Positions 1 through 11,500 are shown, numbered from the stretch's first letter. The stretch is 64,000 nucleotides of DNA from Palaemon carinicauda (GCF_036898095.1 NC_090728.1:93970404-94034403); one strand, 5' to 3'. The notes: generated by a model from the sequence alone, not told the origin. Made by a program: numbers and translations.

Positions 1-804
1 ACAGAGCTTCCTTGGAGGGCGAACCCTGCAGCCCCAAGGAAGCCCAAAGCTGAAACAAATCATCATTAGATACAACTACCTCCTCCGAGGGGGAAGGGGC
101 AGCCGCCTCGCTATGGGAGGCAACGACCTCTCCCTCACCCCGGTATCGGTTAATAACATTAACAACATTATGGTCTACGCTACCACTCGCCGGCCTCTCG
201 GAAGAGGCCGCTCAAGCGGGAGCTTCGGAGGAGGAAAGGGCGGGAGGAGGAAAGGGCGGCAGAAGAAGAAGACCTGGGATTTTCTCTCTTCCGAGAAGCC
301 TCCTAAGGAGAAAGATCCCATTTTAGCCTTCTTCTTACGTCGCCGGGCAAACCTCTCTGGGAGGTAGACCACTCCCTACACTTAAAACACACGTTAGACC
401 TATCACACCGTTGGCCCCTACACTGAGGGCATAAGGAGTGAGGATCCGTGTCCAAGGCCGACAAAAAGGTCCCAAAAGGGCAGCCGGGAATCCCAAGGCA
501 CGTACGCATGACGAGTAATAGAGGCCAACTTCACACACACACTAAAAAGAAAAGGCAAACAAGATTATGGCAGTCAACAAAGAGGAGAGCACTGACAGGT
601 CTGTCGTCTCTCCGAGCCAAAAGTAAAGTGAGCTATTCACCGGTTTGTGTGAGGGGGCAGGGGTAGCTAGCTACCCCTCCCTACCACCCCGCTAACTAGC
701 GGTGGGGTAGGATACCCTCGTTAAAACTTTATGGCTCGTCATCGGCTGCGCCGAAGTAATTACTCCATGTAAATAGCGTGGTTTGTATTTCAGTTACGGA
801 ACAA
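1..804 (-). mobile_element. DIRS-A copy A0, 5' part, cut by window edge
   Basis: On the minus strand this is the 5' end of a DIRS1-like element. The terminus near 804 reads inward as TTGTTCCGTAACTGAAATAC and matches the right ends of the copies ending at 10832 and 51017. It is followed by the family terminal repeat with a paired G/C-tract segment (about 650-760) and then the N-terminal Gag region. Bases 1-110 resemble the Gag linker of the copies at 5573-5690 and 50290-50340. The rest lies left of the window. No second terminus can be checked here, so the copy's completeness is unknown. Confidence 0.8.
175..509 (-). pseudogene. DIRS-A Gag N-terminal fragment (copy A0)
   Basis: Reading starts at the ATG ending at 509 and shows a cysteine motif, CPQCRGQRC then CFKCREWS, in the first 50 residues. 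The same pattern (CPxCxGxxC...CxxCxxWS) occurs in the DIRS fragments at 10302-10703, 44026-44571 and 50280-50705, so it is the family's putative zinc-binding Gag N-terminus. The frame stops at about 303. The Ser/Arg-rich continuation (ending in RRVVA) lies in another frame at 175-372, so a frameshift has broken the gene. The Gag role in packaging element RNA is inferred from the family. Confidence 0.7.
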
Positions 805-990
805 ATTTCTATTAAAATGTAGAGTTGTAATAAACTGTCCTGTTTGGTAAATACAGTAAAGGTATTACAGTATATAGAATTTATAAAAAATGATTCAGAC
901 TGCAAAATGATTCCAGAAATAATTCTGTATCCATCAAATTAATTAAATTGTATAACAAGAAATAACAAAATACATAATATAAGCACTTAC

Positions 991-1024
991 CCATCTGATC
1001 CATGTTGCTTTAAGGCATGGGCCT
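991..1024 (-). CDS. Candidate 34-nt coding exon 3 of the minus-strand host gene
   Basis: On the minus strand a strong acceptor (TTTATGTTTTATTTCCAG) precedes 34 nt ending at a strong donor (GATGG/GTAAGTGC). Entered in phase 2 it reads AHALKQHGSD plus two bases of a glycine-type codon. The frame needed is exactly the one supplied by the exon at 41815-41920, which ends with a single G: G+AG makes Glu, giving ...APLIE/AHALKQ.... Of the other two frames one has a stop and one stays open. The product is not recognised. Being so short, it rests on splice-site quality and phase match only; RNA evidence would settle it. The next exon lies left of the window. Confidence 0.55.
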
Positions 1025-1199
1025 CTGGAAATAAAACATAAAAAGAACACAGCATTAATTTCCATAGAAGTGTAATAAATATTTTTCTGAATAAAAAATC
1101 AATCATTTAAGTGTTCTACAAACATATAGATGAAAAAAAGCAAACGATACAGACTTATTTTCATAAGGTCAATCATTATAAGCCCAAGTGACAGAACCT

Positions 1200-2960
1200 T
1201 AATTATTGTCATCATTATTATTGTTATCATTATTATTATTATTATTATTACTAGCTAAGCTACAACGCTAATTGGAAAAGCAAGATGCTATAAGACCAAG
1301 GGCTCCAACAGGGAAAAATAGCCCAGTGAAGAAAGAAAATAAAAAAATAAGTAATCGATATAAGAAGCAATGAACAACTAGAGCAAAATATTTTAAAAAC
1401 ATCAACACCACTAAAACAGATATTTCATAATATATAAACTATTAAAAGGCTTGGCTTATGTCAGCCTGTTCAACATAACACTTTTGCGTCAAGTTAGAGC
1501 TTTGAAGTTCTACTGATTCAACTATCCGATTAGGAAGATCATTCCACAACTTGGTCACAGCAGGAATATAACTTATAGAATACTGTGTAGTGCTGAGCCT
1601 CATGATGGAAGAGTCTTGACTATTAGAATTAACTGCATGTCTAGTATTACAAACAGGATGGAATTGTCTGGGAAGATCTGAATGTAAAGGATGGTCAGCA
1701 TTATTAAAAAAAAAATCTTAAGCAACATGCATAATGAACTACAGTAATTGAATGACAGTGCCACAGATTAATATCTAGATCAGAAATAAGAAATTTAATA
1801 GGCAGTAAGTTCCTGTCCACAAAATTAAGATGAGAATTAGCAACTGAAGACCAGACTGAAGAACAATACTTAAAACAAGGTAGAATGAGAGAATTAAAAC
1901 ACTTCTTCAGAATAGATTGATCAACAAAAATCTAAAAAAGACTTTCTCAATTGAAGAAGACACAGACCTAAAGTGTTTCTCAAAAGTAAATTTGCTGTCA
2001 AGAACAACACCTAAAGTTAAAGAAAAATTATCAATGCTGAGATCCGGATGTTGAGGAGCCATTGTCCTCGACCTACTTACAAACGTACTTTGAATTTTAT
2101 TAGGATTCAACTTCATACCCCATAATTTGCACCATGCTCTAATTTTAGCTAGATCTCTATTAAGGGATTCAGCAACCCCAGATCTACATTCAGAAGATGG
2201 AACTGATGCAAAAAGAGTAGCATCAAAGGCATATGCAACAAGATTGTTTTCAAGGGTAAACCACGTCATGTGCATATAGCATGAAAAGTAATGGGCCTAG
2301 AACACTCCCCTGAGGAACACCAGATATCACATTCCTATACTCACTATGGTGCCCATCAACAACTCTTTGTGATCTATTACTTAAAAATTCAATAATTATG
2401 CTCAGAAACGTCCCACCCACTCCCAACTGTTCGAGTTCGAAAACAGGGCCCTCATGATTAACACGGTCAAAGGCAGCACTAAAATCAAGGCCAATCATAC
2501 TAACTTCCTGACTACATTCAAGGAATTTCTGTATAGTATCGGATGTTGTAAGAAGGGTATCACATGCTGCAAAGCCTTTACGAAAACCAAATTGTAAACT
2601 AGAGAACAGATGGTTACCTTCAGCAAACCTATTAAGAAGTTTTGCCAAAAGACGTTCAAAAACTTTTGATTATATGGGAGTTATGGAAATTGGGTGGTAA
2701 TCAGTTGGACTTGAGCTACCACAAACACATTTACATAGTATAGTAACATTACCAATTCTCCAAAAAGTGCTAAACGCTCCTCTTCTTGCTAACTTGCACA
2801 AAATAACATAACTTTGTGGATATGAAATTTGCAGTCTATAAAAAACAAAAGGAAAAATATAATTTGAGTCAACACCTCCATAAGCATCAAGGTCCATCAA
2901 GAGAACTTTAATTTCACAAGATTGAAAAGCTAAACTAGTTAAGGATATCCATCATCCAAA
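1200..2960 (-). mobile_element. Non-LTR retrotransposon (LINE), decayed, copy L1
   Basis: A minus-strand LINE with recognisable reverse transcriptase at 1907-2900, a 3' region at about 1230-1900, and a 3' end marked by an (ATT)n-type run at 1200-1250. The 3' tail segment (GCTACAACGCTAATTGGAAA in plus reading) recurs at 20600 and 56415. The same element body occurs inverted at 54720-55870. The 5' end beyond the RT is missing, as usual for a 5'-truncated LINE copy. The clade is uncertain (CR1/Jockey-like by RT style). Confidence 0.8.
1907..2900 (-). pseudogene. LINE reverse transcriptase pseudogene
   Basis: Three minus-strand pieces together cover an RT core. 2670-2900 has the upstream NVT..PTDYHPIS block. 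2250-2648 has LDFSAAFDRVNHEG, then GVPQGSVLGPLLFMLYAHDV. 1907-2275 has AYAFDATLF, then LAKIRAWCKLWGMKLNPNK. The catalytic YADD is changed to YAFD, so one metal-binding aspartate is lost. A frameshift near 2255 separates the fingers/palm piece from the YxDD piece. The related copy at 54961-55200 still reads AYADDATLF. The pseudogene call is therefore direct: altered catalytic residue plus a frameshift. Confidence 0.85.
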
Positions 2961-3798
2961 CATTTCAGTGGCACATATACCTACTTATTATTTAAGTGAC
3001 AAGAAATAAGGAATATGAGTCTAGAAATGACAAATTCGTAGATAATCTGTATTTTTCCTAACTATACAACCTTAGCTATTTAATAGGGGTATTACTTTCG
3101 TCAAAGCTGAAATGACGAGCCATTAAACATTAGCGAGGGTTAACTACCAATACTGCTAGTTGGGGGGGGGGGGGGGTCAGGGAGGGTAGCTTGCTACTGC
3201 CCCCCACCCCCATCACACACCTGTGATTGACCTCACTTTGCTTGGAGGTAGGACTTCAAGGGAGATAGGGCTGGCGGGCAAGTTTGTATAAATAGCTAAG
3301 GTTTGTATAGTTGGGAAAAATACAAATTATCTACAAATTTGTCATTTGTTCCGTAACTAGAATACAAACCACGCTATTTATTAGGGGAGACTCACCCATT
3401 AGGAAGGGTCGACATCCCTGCCAATCTGGCTTTTGGCTTTACCAGGGGGCTCCTTATCTAAGTATGTCAGCACTCAAAAATAAGGAGTCCCTGCACCTCG
3501 CTAAAACCTTGCTAAGCAAGGTCCGTGGTCTAAGCAAGCTGTGTGTTGAGGCATATAATAAGTGTGACAGTCCAGGTAAAGTTATTCCAAGCTTTAGAAG
3601 GAAAAACTGTGTAACCAGAACTTTCCTAATACCACCTCGCCAGGGTATGGGGATGCAACAGTATTAGTATTAATACAAGGTACACAAGGGAGTATGGTTT
3701 ACCTGCAGTGGTTTGAGGTCAGCTGTGCAGAGAACCCAGGATGCTGCTTTCCCCAAGAGAGGGGAGGATGTAAAAAAAAATAAGACAGTCAAACCTTT

Positions 3799-5058
3799 TC
3801 ATTCACGCAGACTAAAACCGGGTAACAATGCCCTCAACCCTCTGCTACTTGTCCAATAAGGAGCTTGAGGTTTTAAGGCAGCTGTTGTGCAGCCACCACA
3901 GGACCGATAGAGAACGTACCGAGTCTCCTGTGGGTCACGTCTTGCAGGTAATGGGATGTGAATGTGGTCGGGCGATTCCACACCCCAGCTCGAAGAACCT
4001 GCGTCACTGAGAAGTTTCTCTTGAATGCCAGGGATGTAGCTACGCCCGACATCATGAGCTCTGGGGCGACGTGAAGGAGGAGGGTCTGGATTCAATGTAT
4101 GGTCTATGACCTTGCGAATCCATGCTGAGATGGTGTTCTTGGTGACCCTCCTCTTGGTCCTTCCTCTCCTGACGAATAGTGCAGGCACACGAGGACGGGC
4201 TGCGGCTGTTGTCTTAAGGTACAGCCTCAAACTCCTCACTGGGCAGAGTAAGAGATGGTCTGGGTCATCTGTTACAGAACGAAGACTCAAAATCCGGAAG
4301 GAATCGAATCGTGGATCCGCTACTCTCGGGTTCTGAGTCTTAGCAATAAACTCAGGGACGAAGTTGAACGTTACCTCTCCCCATCCCCTTGAATGGGCGA
4401 TGTTGTATGAGAGACCATGAAGTTCACTGACTTGCTTGGTCGAGGCCAAAGCTAGCGGGAACACCGTCTTCCAAGTCAGGTGGCGATCTGAAGCCTGGCG
4501 TAATGGTTCATAGGGAGGTCTCTTAAGAGACCTGACAACTCGAACTACGTTCCATGGGGGAGGTCTCACCTTAGACTGAGGACAGGTAAGTTCAAAACTC
4601 CGTATGAGTAAGGAAAGTTCTAGCGATGAGGAAATGTCAATTCCTTTCAGTCTAAAGGCGAGGCTTAAGGCTGAGCGATAGCCTTTTACTGCCGAGACTG
4701 ACAGGCGCATTTCTTCACGTAAATAAATGAGGAACTCCGCTATTGTTGGAATAGTGGCATCGAGAGGAGAGATACCCCTTCCTCAACACCAACCACAGAT
4801 GACATTCCACTTTGCCTGGTAGACTGCTGCTGATGACTTACGCAGGTATCCAGAAATCCTAGTCGCAACTTGTTGCGAAAATCCTTTCTGAGAGAGGAGA
4901 TGCTGGATAGTCTTCAGGCGTGAAGTCGTAGCAAAGCTACGGTTTTGTGGAATATGTTGGCATCTGGTTGTCTGAATAGATTGTGTCGTGGAGGGAGTTC
5001 TCTTGGGGGCTCCGTTAGAAGTTGCAGAAGGTCCGGAAACCATTCTGCGTGATGTCAT
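3799..5058 (-). pseudogene. DIRS-A tyrosine recombinase pseudogene (copy A2)
   Basis: Minus-strand recombinase pieces at 4783-5058 and 3799-4710 align with the DIRS-A1 recombinase. The box-I arginine context seen as AKRVSELHG in A1 reads TKQVSELHG here, so the catalytic Arg is Gln. A two-base deletion in the H-x-x-R box shifts the frame (HDVGRSY instead of HDVRGVA), and the true C-terminal part with FTSHYLQDV continues in another frame at 3873-4055. A frame break also lies between 4710 and 4783. It is clearly inactive as recombinase. Confidence 0.85.
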
Positions 5059-5169
5059 AGCGGAGCTATGAGGGTCATTGAAAGATTGACCGATGTTCTG
5101 GCCTTGTTGAATACCCTCCTCATCAGACAGAACGGGGGAAAGGCATAAACGTTACGGCTGGGAAGACGA

Positions 5170-5690
5170 GGCTGAAGAGAAGAAAAGATTCAACTTTTCA
5201 CCGATGGTGAAGGGCCACCTCTAAAGCGAGTGGAGGGCGAGGTCTGCGATGGAGACGCCCTCTAGTGGCTGTTGGATCAGCAAGCTGACCTTGAGCAGCA
5301 GTCCTCCGAAGACGAGTCTCTATGAGAGAACTCCCCCAAGAAGAGAAACACTCGCAGGAGAGACCAACGATGGACTTAGTTTCCCCCTCAAAGGATGAAC
5401 AGGAATGGGAGAAATGTAGTCGGCAGCAACAGGTGGAGATTCTGGAAGGGCAGGGTCATCGGCAGCGGCCACAGAAGACACCTCTGGCACCACAACGTCG
5501 ATGAGAGAGAGAGGATCCACCTCTGAAGTTGACGACGGCTGCACACTCGCAACGTGGAGGATAAGTTGCAGCAAGGAGTCCTTGGAGGGCGGACCCGGAA
5601 GCCCCAAGGGCAACCACACTGAAGACATAGACAAGGCCTTACCCAGGGGGGAGAGGTGGGGCTGCTTCGCAAGGGGAAGTAATGCAATAT
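5170..5690 (-). pseudogene. DIRS-A Gag linker remnant (copy A2)
   Basis: The minus-strand frame at 5320-5634 has a Ser/Pro/Val-rich stretch (DPLSLIDVVVPEVSS, SPIPVHPLRGKLSPSLVSPA). It matches the Gag linker of DIRS-A1 around 49990-50330 (DPLSLVDVVVSEVSN). The N-terminal cysteine motif is not present because the copy ends near 5690. No function is expected. Confidence 0.7.
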
Positions 5691-6655
5691 ATAGGGGTTT
5701 GTGTCTAAGAAAGGTTTATGATTTGTGTATAAAAAAAAAAAAAAAAAAAAAAATTCTTTATTTCTGTGCCCCCCCCCAAATGGTTATTTTCTTTTTTCAG
5801 GTATTGACAGCAGCCCCCTACACGCAGTAGGGAGTGAGGATTAGGGGAATCTAGACTATTCGGGGTACTGTATGTATATAGGAAAGATGAAGTTATCAAG
5901 AGGACAGTTACCTAAGACTTGTACTGTAAATATTTCTGCCCTGCTACATGGTAACTTGATTCGAAATTAGGAGCCAATGAAACTAGATTAGTCTTATCTG
6001 GTAATATATTGACACAGAAGGTTTATGGACAGTTTTTTCAAATACTTGCCCCAGAACCATGTGAACATAAAGTGGCATAGAACAGTTTTTTTCAGTGATG
6101 GCCAAACTTTATAAGTGTTGTCAATGCCTAAACCCAGTGGATTGTTCATGCAGATTATGAACCACAGTGTTGCGGGGTTCTCCTTTAAGCTTCAAGTTTG
6201 TTCCTGTCATAGTCAGGAATAAATCTGCAGGATCACCTGAGTATGTAACTTTGCAGCTTAGTGGTGAACAGAATATTGATGCAGACAGTGTTGCTTTGAG
6301 GGAAAATTATTGCAGTACAGTATTTTTCACAGTTACATGTTCTTTATAGATGGTTCATTAGATAGTAAGTGTTCAAGTTTATTACTGGTCATTACATTAC
6401 AGATGTCATAAAACCAATAGTGTTGCGGGTTCTCCTTTAAGCTTAGTTCTGTAGTAATGTTTCTTTTGTTTTGGAGGCTGACTATGTTGAGAATCCTAAT
6501 ATTTCTAAGTCTTTCAAATACTCAGGTTCTGCAGTCATGGTTTTGTTAGGATTTTAAAGTTCCATTTTGTAACTGTGTAGTGATATATCTTGCATGTAAC
6601 TTAGTATTTTTCTCTTGCTTGTACAATATGCAGTAAGACTATTCTGAAGTGTTCA
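5691..6655. other. No gene seen; short duplicated motif
   Basis: A+T-rich, probably intronic for the minus-strand gene. It holds an A-tract at 5730-5752 next to a C-tract at 5770-5779. A short segment (AGTGTTGCGG/GTTCTCCTTTAAGCTT) is present twice, at about 6162-6192 and 6418-6447. No coding frame of convincing composition was seen. Confidence 0.6.
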
Positions 6656-6870
6656 TTTCTTTTGTTTTTCTTGTTTTTTTGTGAGGCTGGAGTGTACAGT
6701 TAGAATCAAAAGAACGCCGACACTCAGGGGAAATCTTTCGTCAGATGTCTCTAGTGTTCCCATGACAAAACGGACAAGGAGTTGCTCTTCTTACAACTTC
6801 TACGAAATGGGCGGAGCCTTCTCAAACCTTAGCGAATCAGACAGTAAAGGGCCGTCTTTGTTAGCAAAAG
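6656..6870 (-). repeat. Left arm of ~175-bp inverted repeat with exon-like content
   Basis: From 6693 to about 6870 this is the reverse complement of 9545-9719, with only scattered differences. On the minus strand it carries the same ATG (at 6763) and reading frame MGTLETSDERFPLSVGVLL as the right arm. Where the right arm has a donor (CAG/GTATGC), this arm reads on into VHSSLTKKQEKQKK and a stop near 6656. Similarity therefore ends at the candidate exon boundary. Confidence 0.75.
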
Positions 6871-6952
6871 TATACAAATGTTACAAATCGAGTTGCCATA
6901 TTTCAATTCTGTATAATCATTTGCCGTCTCAACTTTTCAATACAAATACAAA

Positions 6953-7061
<109 letters not shown>

Positions 7062-7121
7062 TATACTATTATTTTTCAATTGCTACTTTTTTCGTAAGAG
7101 GGACCAAATAGACACTTTCCA

Positions 7122-7168
7122 GGGAAGGAGGGGAGGGGGTGGGGGGTGGGGGGTGGGGGGTGGGGGGT
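7122..7168 (+). repeat. (TGGGGGG)n G-rich minisatellite
   Basis: Four to five tandem units of a 7-mer (GGTGGGGGGTGGGGGGTGGG) give runs of five to six G separated by T. Four G-runs in close succession can form a G-quadruplex on the plus strand. Confidence 0.9.
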
Positions 7169-9475
7169 GTTCGCCCTCAACCCCCCTGCCCCGGCCAATC
7201 CGACACTGAGCAAATAGGAAAGTCATTTCTGTTTTAGGGGTTGTGGATACCGCCTGTAAGATATTGTATCATTGCCTGAGATTTATTTGATAACCGTCAA
7301 TGTTCTAGTAAATTTGGCTAACCTAATTCATTATTAGTTGATTTGCAAAAGATAGCATCAATAGAATAAAATAGCTGCTGTTGATGGAAGGTCGATAAGT
7401 AACGAAATTTAAGTATTAACTTTGCATAATAGATAATCGATGATGGATATAATAGATACTGATGACTGCAAAGCACCTTGAATACAATCAGAATTTATTA
7501 TTTCGTATCGAAAATAACTTACATTGAGGAAGATGAGGACGCTATCACATTCTGGCAAAGGGTTTAAAAAATTTGTTTTATTGACAAATCATAGTCTCAG
7601 AACGACATAATTTTCAGAAATTTTGTCATGAAACTATGATATACCTATTTTCCCAAAATGAATTCTCCTATAATTTTTCTTGAAAATATACACGAGTAGA
7701 TGGCATAAGCACGAAATGATTCCCCATTCTAATACCCTGATTGTAAGTTATCAATGAATATATAATTGCTAGTAGCTTTAGCTTGAGAAATTAAACAGCT
7801 TTGAGATCAAACCAACTTCTTATCAATTTCATATACGAAGGTCTTATAATCTTGATTCAAATAGACTTAGCTTTGTATGATAAAGTCCTTATTTACAGTG
7901 ATCAAGTGCCCGAATTAGCCCAGCTATGGGGTGCTAGATGTTGGTCTCTTGACCGGGTAAATTACGCAGGGTAGATGGGCACTTAACAAGCGAAAAATGC
8001 ATTACTAACCGTGAAGCTCTAGTTTGGGTTGTTCGGGCAAAAGCTATCCATACCAGCTCCTCAGCCTATCAGGGTATTAGTTAAACCACAATTTCTACAG
8101 CTGGTGCCGTGAGTAGGATAAAGGAAAAACCAAATATTAAAATATCTCGGAAATAAAAGTTTGATTGTCCTTTTAATCACTAACTCATACAGCTGAGGAG
8201 CGATACTCATGGATTCCTAAATATTTTCTGTCATTCTTTGGATTTTATTTCTAGAGCTTCTTCCTCTATCCCCTGATTCATTATTTAATATTTATGTTTC
8301 TTTCTATCATTATTTATTCATTTATTTATTAAATATTATCTTTAAAATGAATGCCCTTCTGCCTCTGTGCTCGTCTTAGGGCGTCAACTTTGGTTCTTAG
8401 CTTCTCACTGTGCCTCCATAAAAGAAATCTCTCCCAAGCGGCAGCAGAAACACCTTCACTTGACCATTCCAACTTGGAACTATTTGATATTTGTGTGACA
8501 CCAACACAGGATATTCATTAGCTGGATTCCAGAACAAGGCATTTGGAGATCTGTATTTCATTTTCCTCTATCTTAGTTTTTACAATTTTCATCGAAGTAA
8601 AAGAAAATTGCATTGTGAAGCATGCTTCCATGAATAAGTGGTGCCCCTCAGATTTTTTATACAATATATATCCCATTCCTCTATCATTATTCCAGTTAAC
8701 GAAATTATCTTAGTTGATTTTAAAGCAACCGGTTAGATTTTCCTATAGGGCATTCAAGGTATATAGAGGAGTATAAAATATAATGATCAAACTATATGCA
8801 GCCGGACAAATGTTGGTATACGGATCCTTAAGGAAGCAAATCCTCCACCCACCCAAAAGCAATTATAGTTATTTTCCCCCAAAATCACCCATTATTTGGA
8901 TAAGCATTTGATTCTAACAATATAATCCCGTTACTTATATCCTGTAATAACTATCTCCAATTTTGCCATTTAGTTTCGATAATTATCAAGTGAATAAAGC
9001 ATTTACGATAAAGATTAAATTAGCAATGTAGTAAAGATTTTACTATATATGTTTAAGATTTTAGTTCAAATGGCAATGCTAATCCTTCAAGGCCAAGATA
9101 GCAGACGGTAAGATGACAAAGCTCAACAATGGGAATGTAAAATAAATGATGAATAAAGGGAAAGTGGCTTAGAGTCTAAAGACTAAAACGTCGCATACCC
9201 CTGAATCTGAATAATTTGGGAAATATTTTACAATAAAGTATCCTCACATATTACGAAATGTCACATTCAATGAATATCTATAAACTGTAAGTAGTTTTTA
9301 GCAGTCAATCTAGAATCTGAAAAATAACGATAAGCTCTTGGGAGCATAATACAATCATTTCTATTGCAACCCTTGTATAATAATGACAACCAATATTTTG
9401 ATATGCATAAATGTCTAAAAAGGAGTTTATGTGCGGTTACATTACTTCACTAACTAGAGTAAGCTCTAACCATTT

Positions 9476-9477
<2 letters not shown>

Positions 9478-9529
<52 letters not shown>
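9478..9529. repeat. (CT)n microsatellite
   Basis: An almost pure CT dinucleotide tract of about 50 bp, lying about 15 bp outside the right arm of the inverted repeat. Confidence 0.95.
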
Positions 9530-9533
<4 letters not shown>

Positions 9534-9544
9534 CAATGCTTCCA

Positions 9545-9719
9545 CTAACAAAGACAGCCGTTTAATGTCTTTGATTCACCAAGGTTGGAGAAGGCTCCGC
9601 CCATTTCATAGCAGTAGTAAGAGGAGCAACTCGTTGTCTGTTTTGTCATGGGAACACTAGAGACATCTGACGAAAGATTTCCCCTAAGTGTCGGCGTTCT
9701 TTTGATTCTAACTGTACAG
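9545..9719 (+). repeat. Right arm of ~175-bp inverted repeat
   Basis: Inverted partner of 6693-6870. Includes a CCGCCC box (GGCTCCGCCCATTTC at about 9592) about 50 bp ahead of the ATG at 9648, a promoter-like arrangement. Confidence 0.75.
9648..9719 (+). CDS. Candidate first coding exon, 24 codons, inside repeat arm
   Basis: ATG at 9648 opens a frame reading MGTLETSDERFPLSVGVLL then ILTVQ, ending in phase 0 at a good donor (CAG/GTATGC at 9720). The second half is hydrophobic, like the start of a signal peptide or membrane anchor. The neighbouring GC-box supports a promoter. An inverted copy lies at 6656-6763. It may be a real exon or part of a repeat family that carries promoter-exon sequence. 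No partner exon was identified, and the product is not recognised. Confidence 0.3.
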
Positions 9720-9720
9720 G

Positions 9721-10168
9721 TATGCTAATTTTTCCAGTAATTGCTTACTGGAATTTGACAAAACATTGTTAATGCAATCCTAACAGTTTTTTTCCTTTAC
9801 AAATGAATATTTTTTTTCTTGTTTTTATGAATACAGCATTTCATTACAGTTCCTTACACCAATGTGCTCCCCTTCTCAGCCAGTTTTTTTTTTTTCTTAG
9901 TTTTTTAATCTTGCTAATAAGTCATTTATCATAATTTTTTCCTCCCACACTGTGTCCAGTTGTCAGTATAAAAAATTATAATATTCCCTTTCACCTAATG
10001 TTCTTATATATTTACTTATGATCAGCAAACTAAAGGCAAGAGAAGCAAAGGGGGAAGTCAGGTTCTAGCTGGGTCCCCTTGCCCAGTATAAATCAAGGGG
10101 TGGTGCCCAGTGCTCCGTTCTCTTGACCTGTTACCTAGATTTTTGGGTATTCTACTGTTGTATATTTT
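9721..10168. other. No gene seen
   Basis: T-rich, low-complexity sequence between the inverted-repeat arm and the DIRS-A3 fragment. No frame, repeat or signal supported. Confidence 0.6.
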
Positions 10169-10832
10169 TTGTGTAGTGAACGTTGGGGTGTGGTCGGCAT
10201 TCGGACACTATGCAGTTCGGGTGCTACCTCTGGCAACAGTCCGCAACTCACTACAGTAACACCATCTTTCGAGGAATGGGGTTGGCCAAAAATTAAAAAG
10301 CCTACGCTACTGCTCGAAGGTCTCTCGGAAGAGGCCGAACAAGCAGGAGCTTTGGAGGAAGTTCGGGAGGCGGAAGGAGAGGTCTTGGGTTTTTTCCCTT
10401 CGAAGGAACATTCGAAGAAGAAATATCCCGCTCAAATTTCTTCTTCCGTTGTCGCCCAAACCTTTGCCATTGGGAGGCAGACCACTCCCGACACTCATTA
10501 CACTTGTTACCACTATCACACAATTGACCTCTGCAGGCGGGACAAAGGGTGTGGCGGTCGGTGTCCGCGGCCAATATGATTAATGGCAGTCCAAAACATA
10601 ACTTGGTGAGGATGAAGAACGGCAACGACCGTTCACCATCCGAGCCAAAAGCAAAGTGAGCAAAATCACTAGTGTGTGACTGGGAGCAGTAGCAAGCTAA
10701 CACCCCCTACCCCCACTAACTAGCGGAATGGATAATTAACTCTCGCTAAATTTTAATGGTTCGTCATTTCAGCTTCGCAGAAAGTAATACCCATAAATAA
10801 AGTGTAGGTTTGTATTTCAGTTACAGAACAAT
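10169..10832 (-). mobile_element. DIRS-A copy A3, 5' end only
   Basis: The right terminus (TTGTTCTGTAACTGAAATAC in minus reading, ending at 10832), the terminal repeat (about 10690-10832) and the Gag N-terminus match copies A0 and A1. Sequence similarity is lost near 10169, so recombinase, RT and most of gag are missing. Confidence 0.8.
10302..10703 (-). pseudogene. DIRS-A Gag N-terminal fragment (copy A3)
   Basis: A minus-strand open frame of 133 codons carries CPACRGQLC...CNECREWS, followed by a basic/Ser-rich segment (GRQRKKKFERDISS) and a Leu/Pro-rich stretch ending RDLRAVA. The first residues upstream of the cysteine motif derive from leader sequence. The conserved Gag core seen in DIRS-I is not present. 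Best preserved of the isolated Gag N-termini, but clearly a fragment. Confidence 0.75.
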
Positions 10833-10879
10833 TATTCATATGATAACTAATAATAATAGCTTAAAACGAAATGTATGAA

Positions 10880-11500
10880 AACCATGATATAAAGTTAATT
10901 GTAAATAAATAAGCATGACATTAAAAGGAAAAAAATAATTTGCAATCTGCTATCTATTTATCGAATTGAAAGAAAAATAAATCGTTACTGTGTTTGATAT
11001 GCGTAGTAGCGTTCGTACGTACCAGAAAGTAATGTTCATTACTTTTTTAAATAGAATATGTAATTATTGATATAAAATTAATTGTAAATATATATCCATT
11101 AGACTAAAAGAAAAAATATGTTAATATCTTTAATTTAATTACCAAGATTATATTAAATAAATCAGTAATGTGTTTGATATGCATATGTAGTAGCATTGTG
11201 CATTCCTACCTACCACACAATACAGTTCATTGTGATTTTCAACTTAAATATGTTCTTATTGATATAAAATTAATTCTAAATAATTAATCATTAGATTTTA
11301 AGGAAATAATATTACAATATCTTATTTATTTACCAAAATGGAAGAAAAATAAATCGCTAATGTGTTTGATATGCATACGCAGTAGCATTGTGCATTCAGA
11401 CATACAATAGCTTTGTTTATAATGTTATTTACCTTAAAAATGTCCTTATTGATATAAAATTCATGGTAAATAAATAATGAGATTAAAAGGAAAAAATGAG
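10880..11500. repeat. ~190-bp tandem repeat, about 3.3 copies
   Basis: The marker GATATAAAATTAATTGTAAAT recurs with small changes near 10885, 11066, 11258 and 11448. Further shared blocks are ATAAATC..TAATGTGTTTGATATGCAT and AGTAGCATTGTGCATTC. Period is therefore about 180-192 bp. A+T-rich and non-coding. It could be a local satellite seed or the body of an unknown element. Confidence 0.8.

Larger units (their letters stand above)
3028..5690 (-). mobile_element. DIRS-A copy A2, internally deleted
   Basis: Starts with the family left terminus (TGACAAATTC at 3028), has a terminal repeat with a G-tract at 3162-3174, an internal complementary region at about 3285-3390, then recombinase sequence (3799-5058). 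Near 5130-5170 the similarity to DIRS-A1 jumps from its position about 45600 to about 49940. The whole RT-RNase H and Gag core is therefore missing while the Gag 5' part remains (5170-5690). The 5' terminal repeat is absent: similarity ends near 5690, just before an A-tract at 5730-5752. Confidence 0.8.

Noticed and set aside
7897..8125. Possible LTR followed by a primer-binding-like CTGGTGCCGTGAGTAGGA
   Set aside because: No second LTR copy, no gag-pol frame and no clear tRNA match, so an LTR element cannot be supported.
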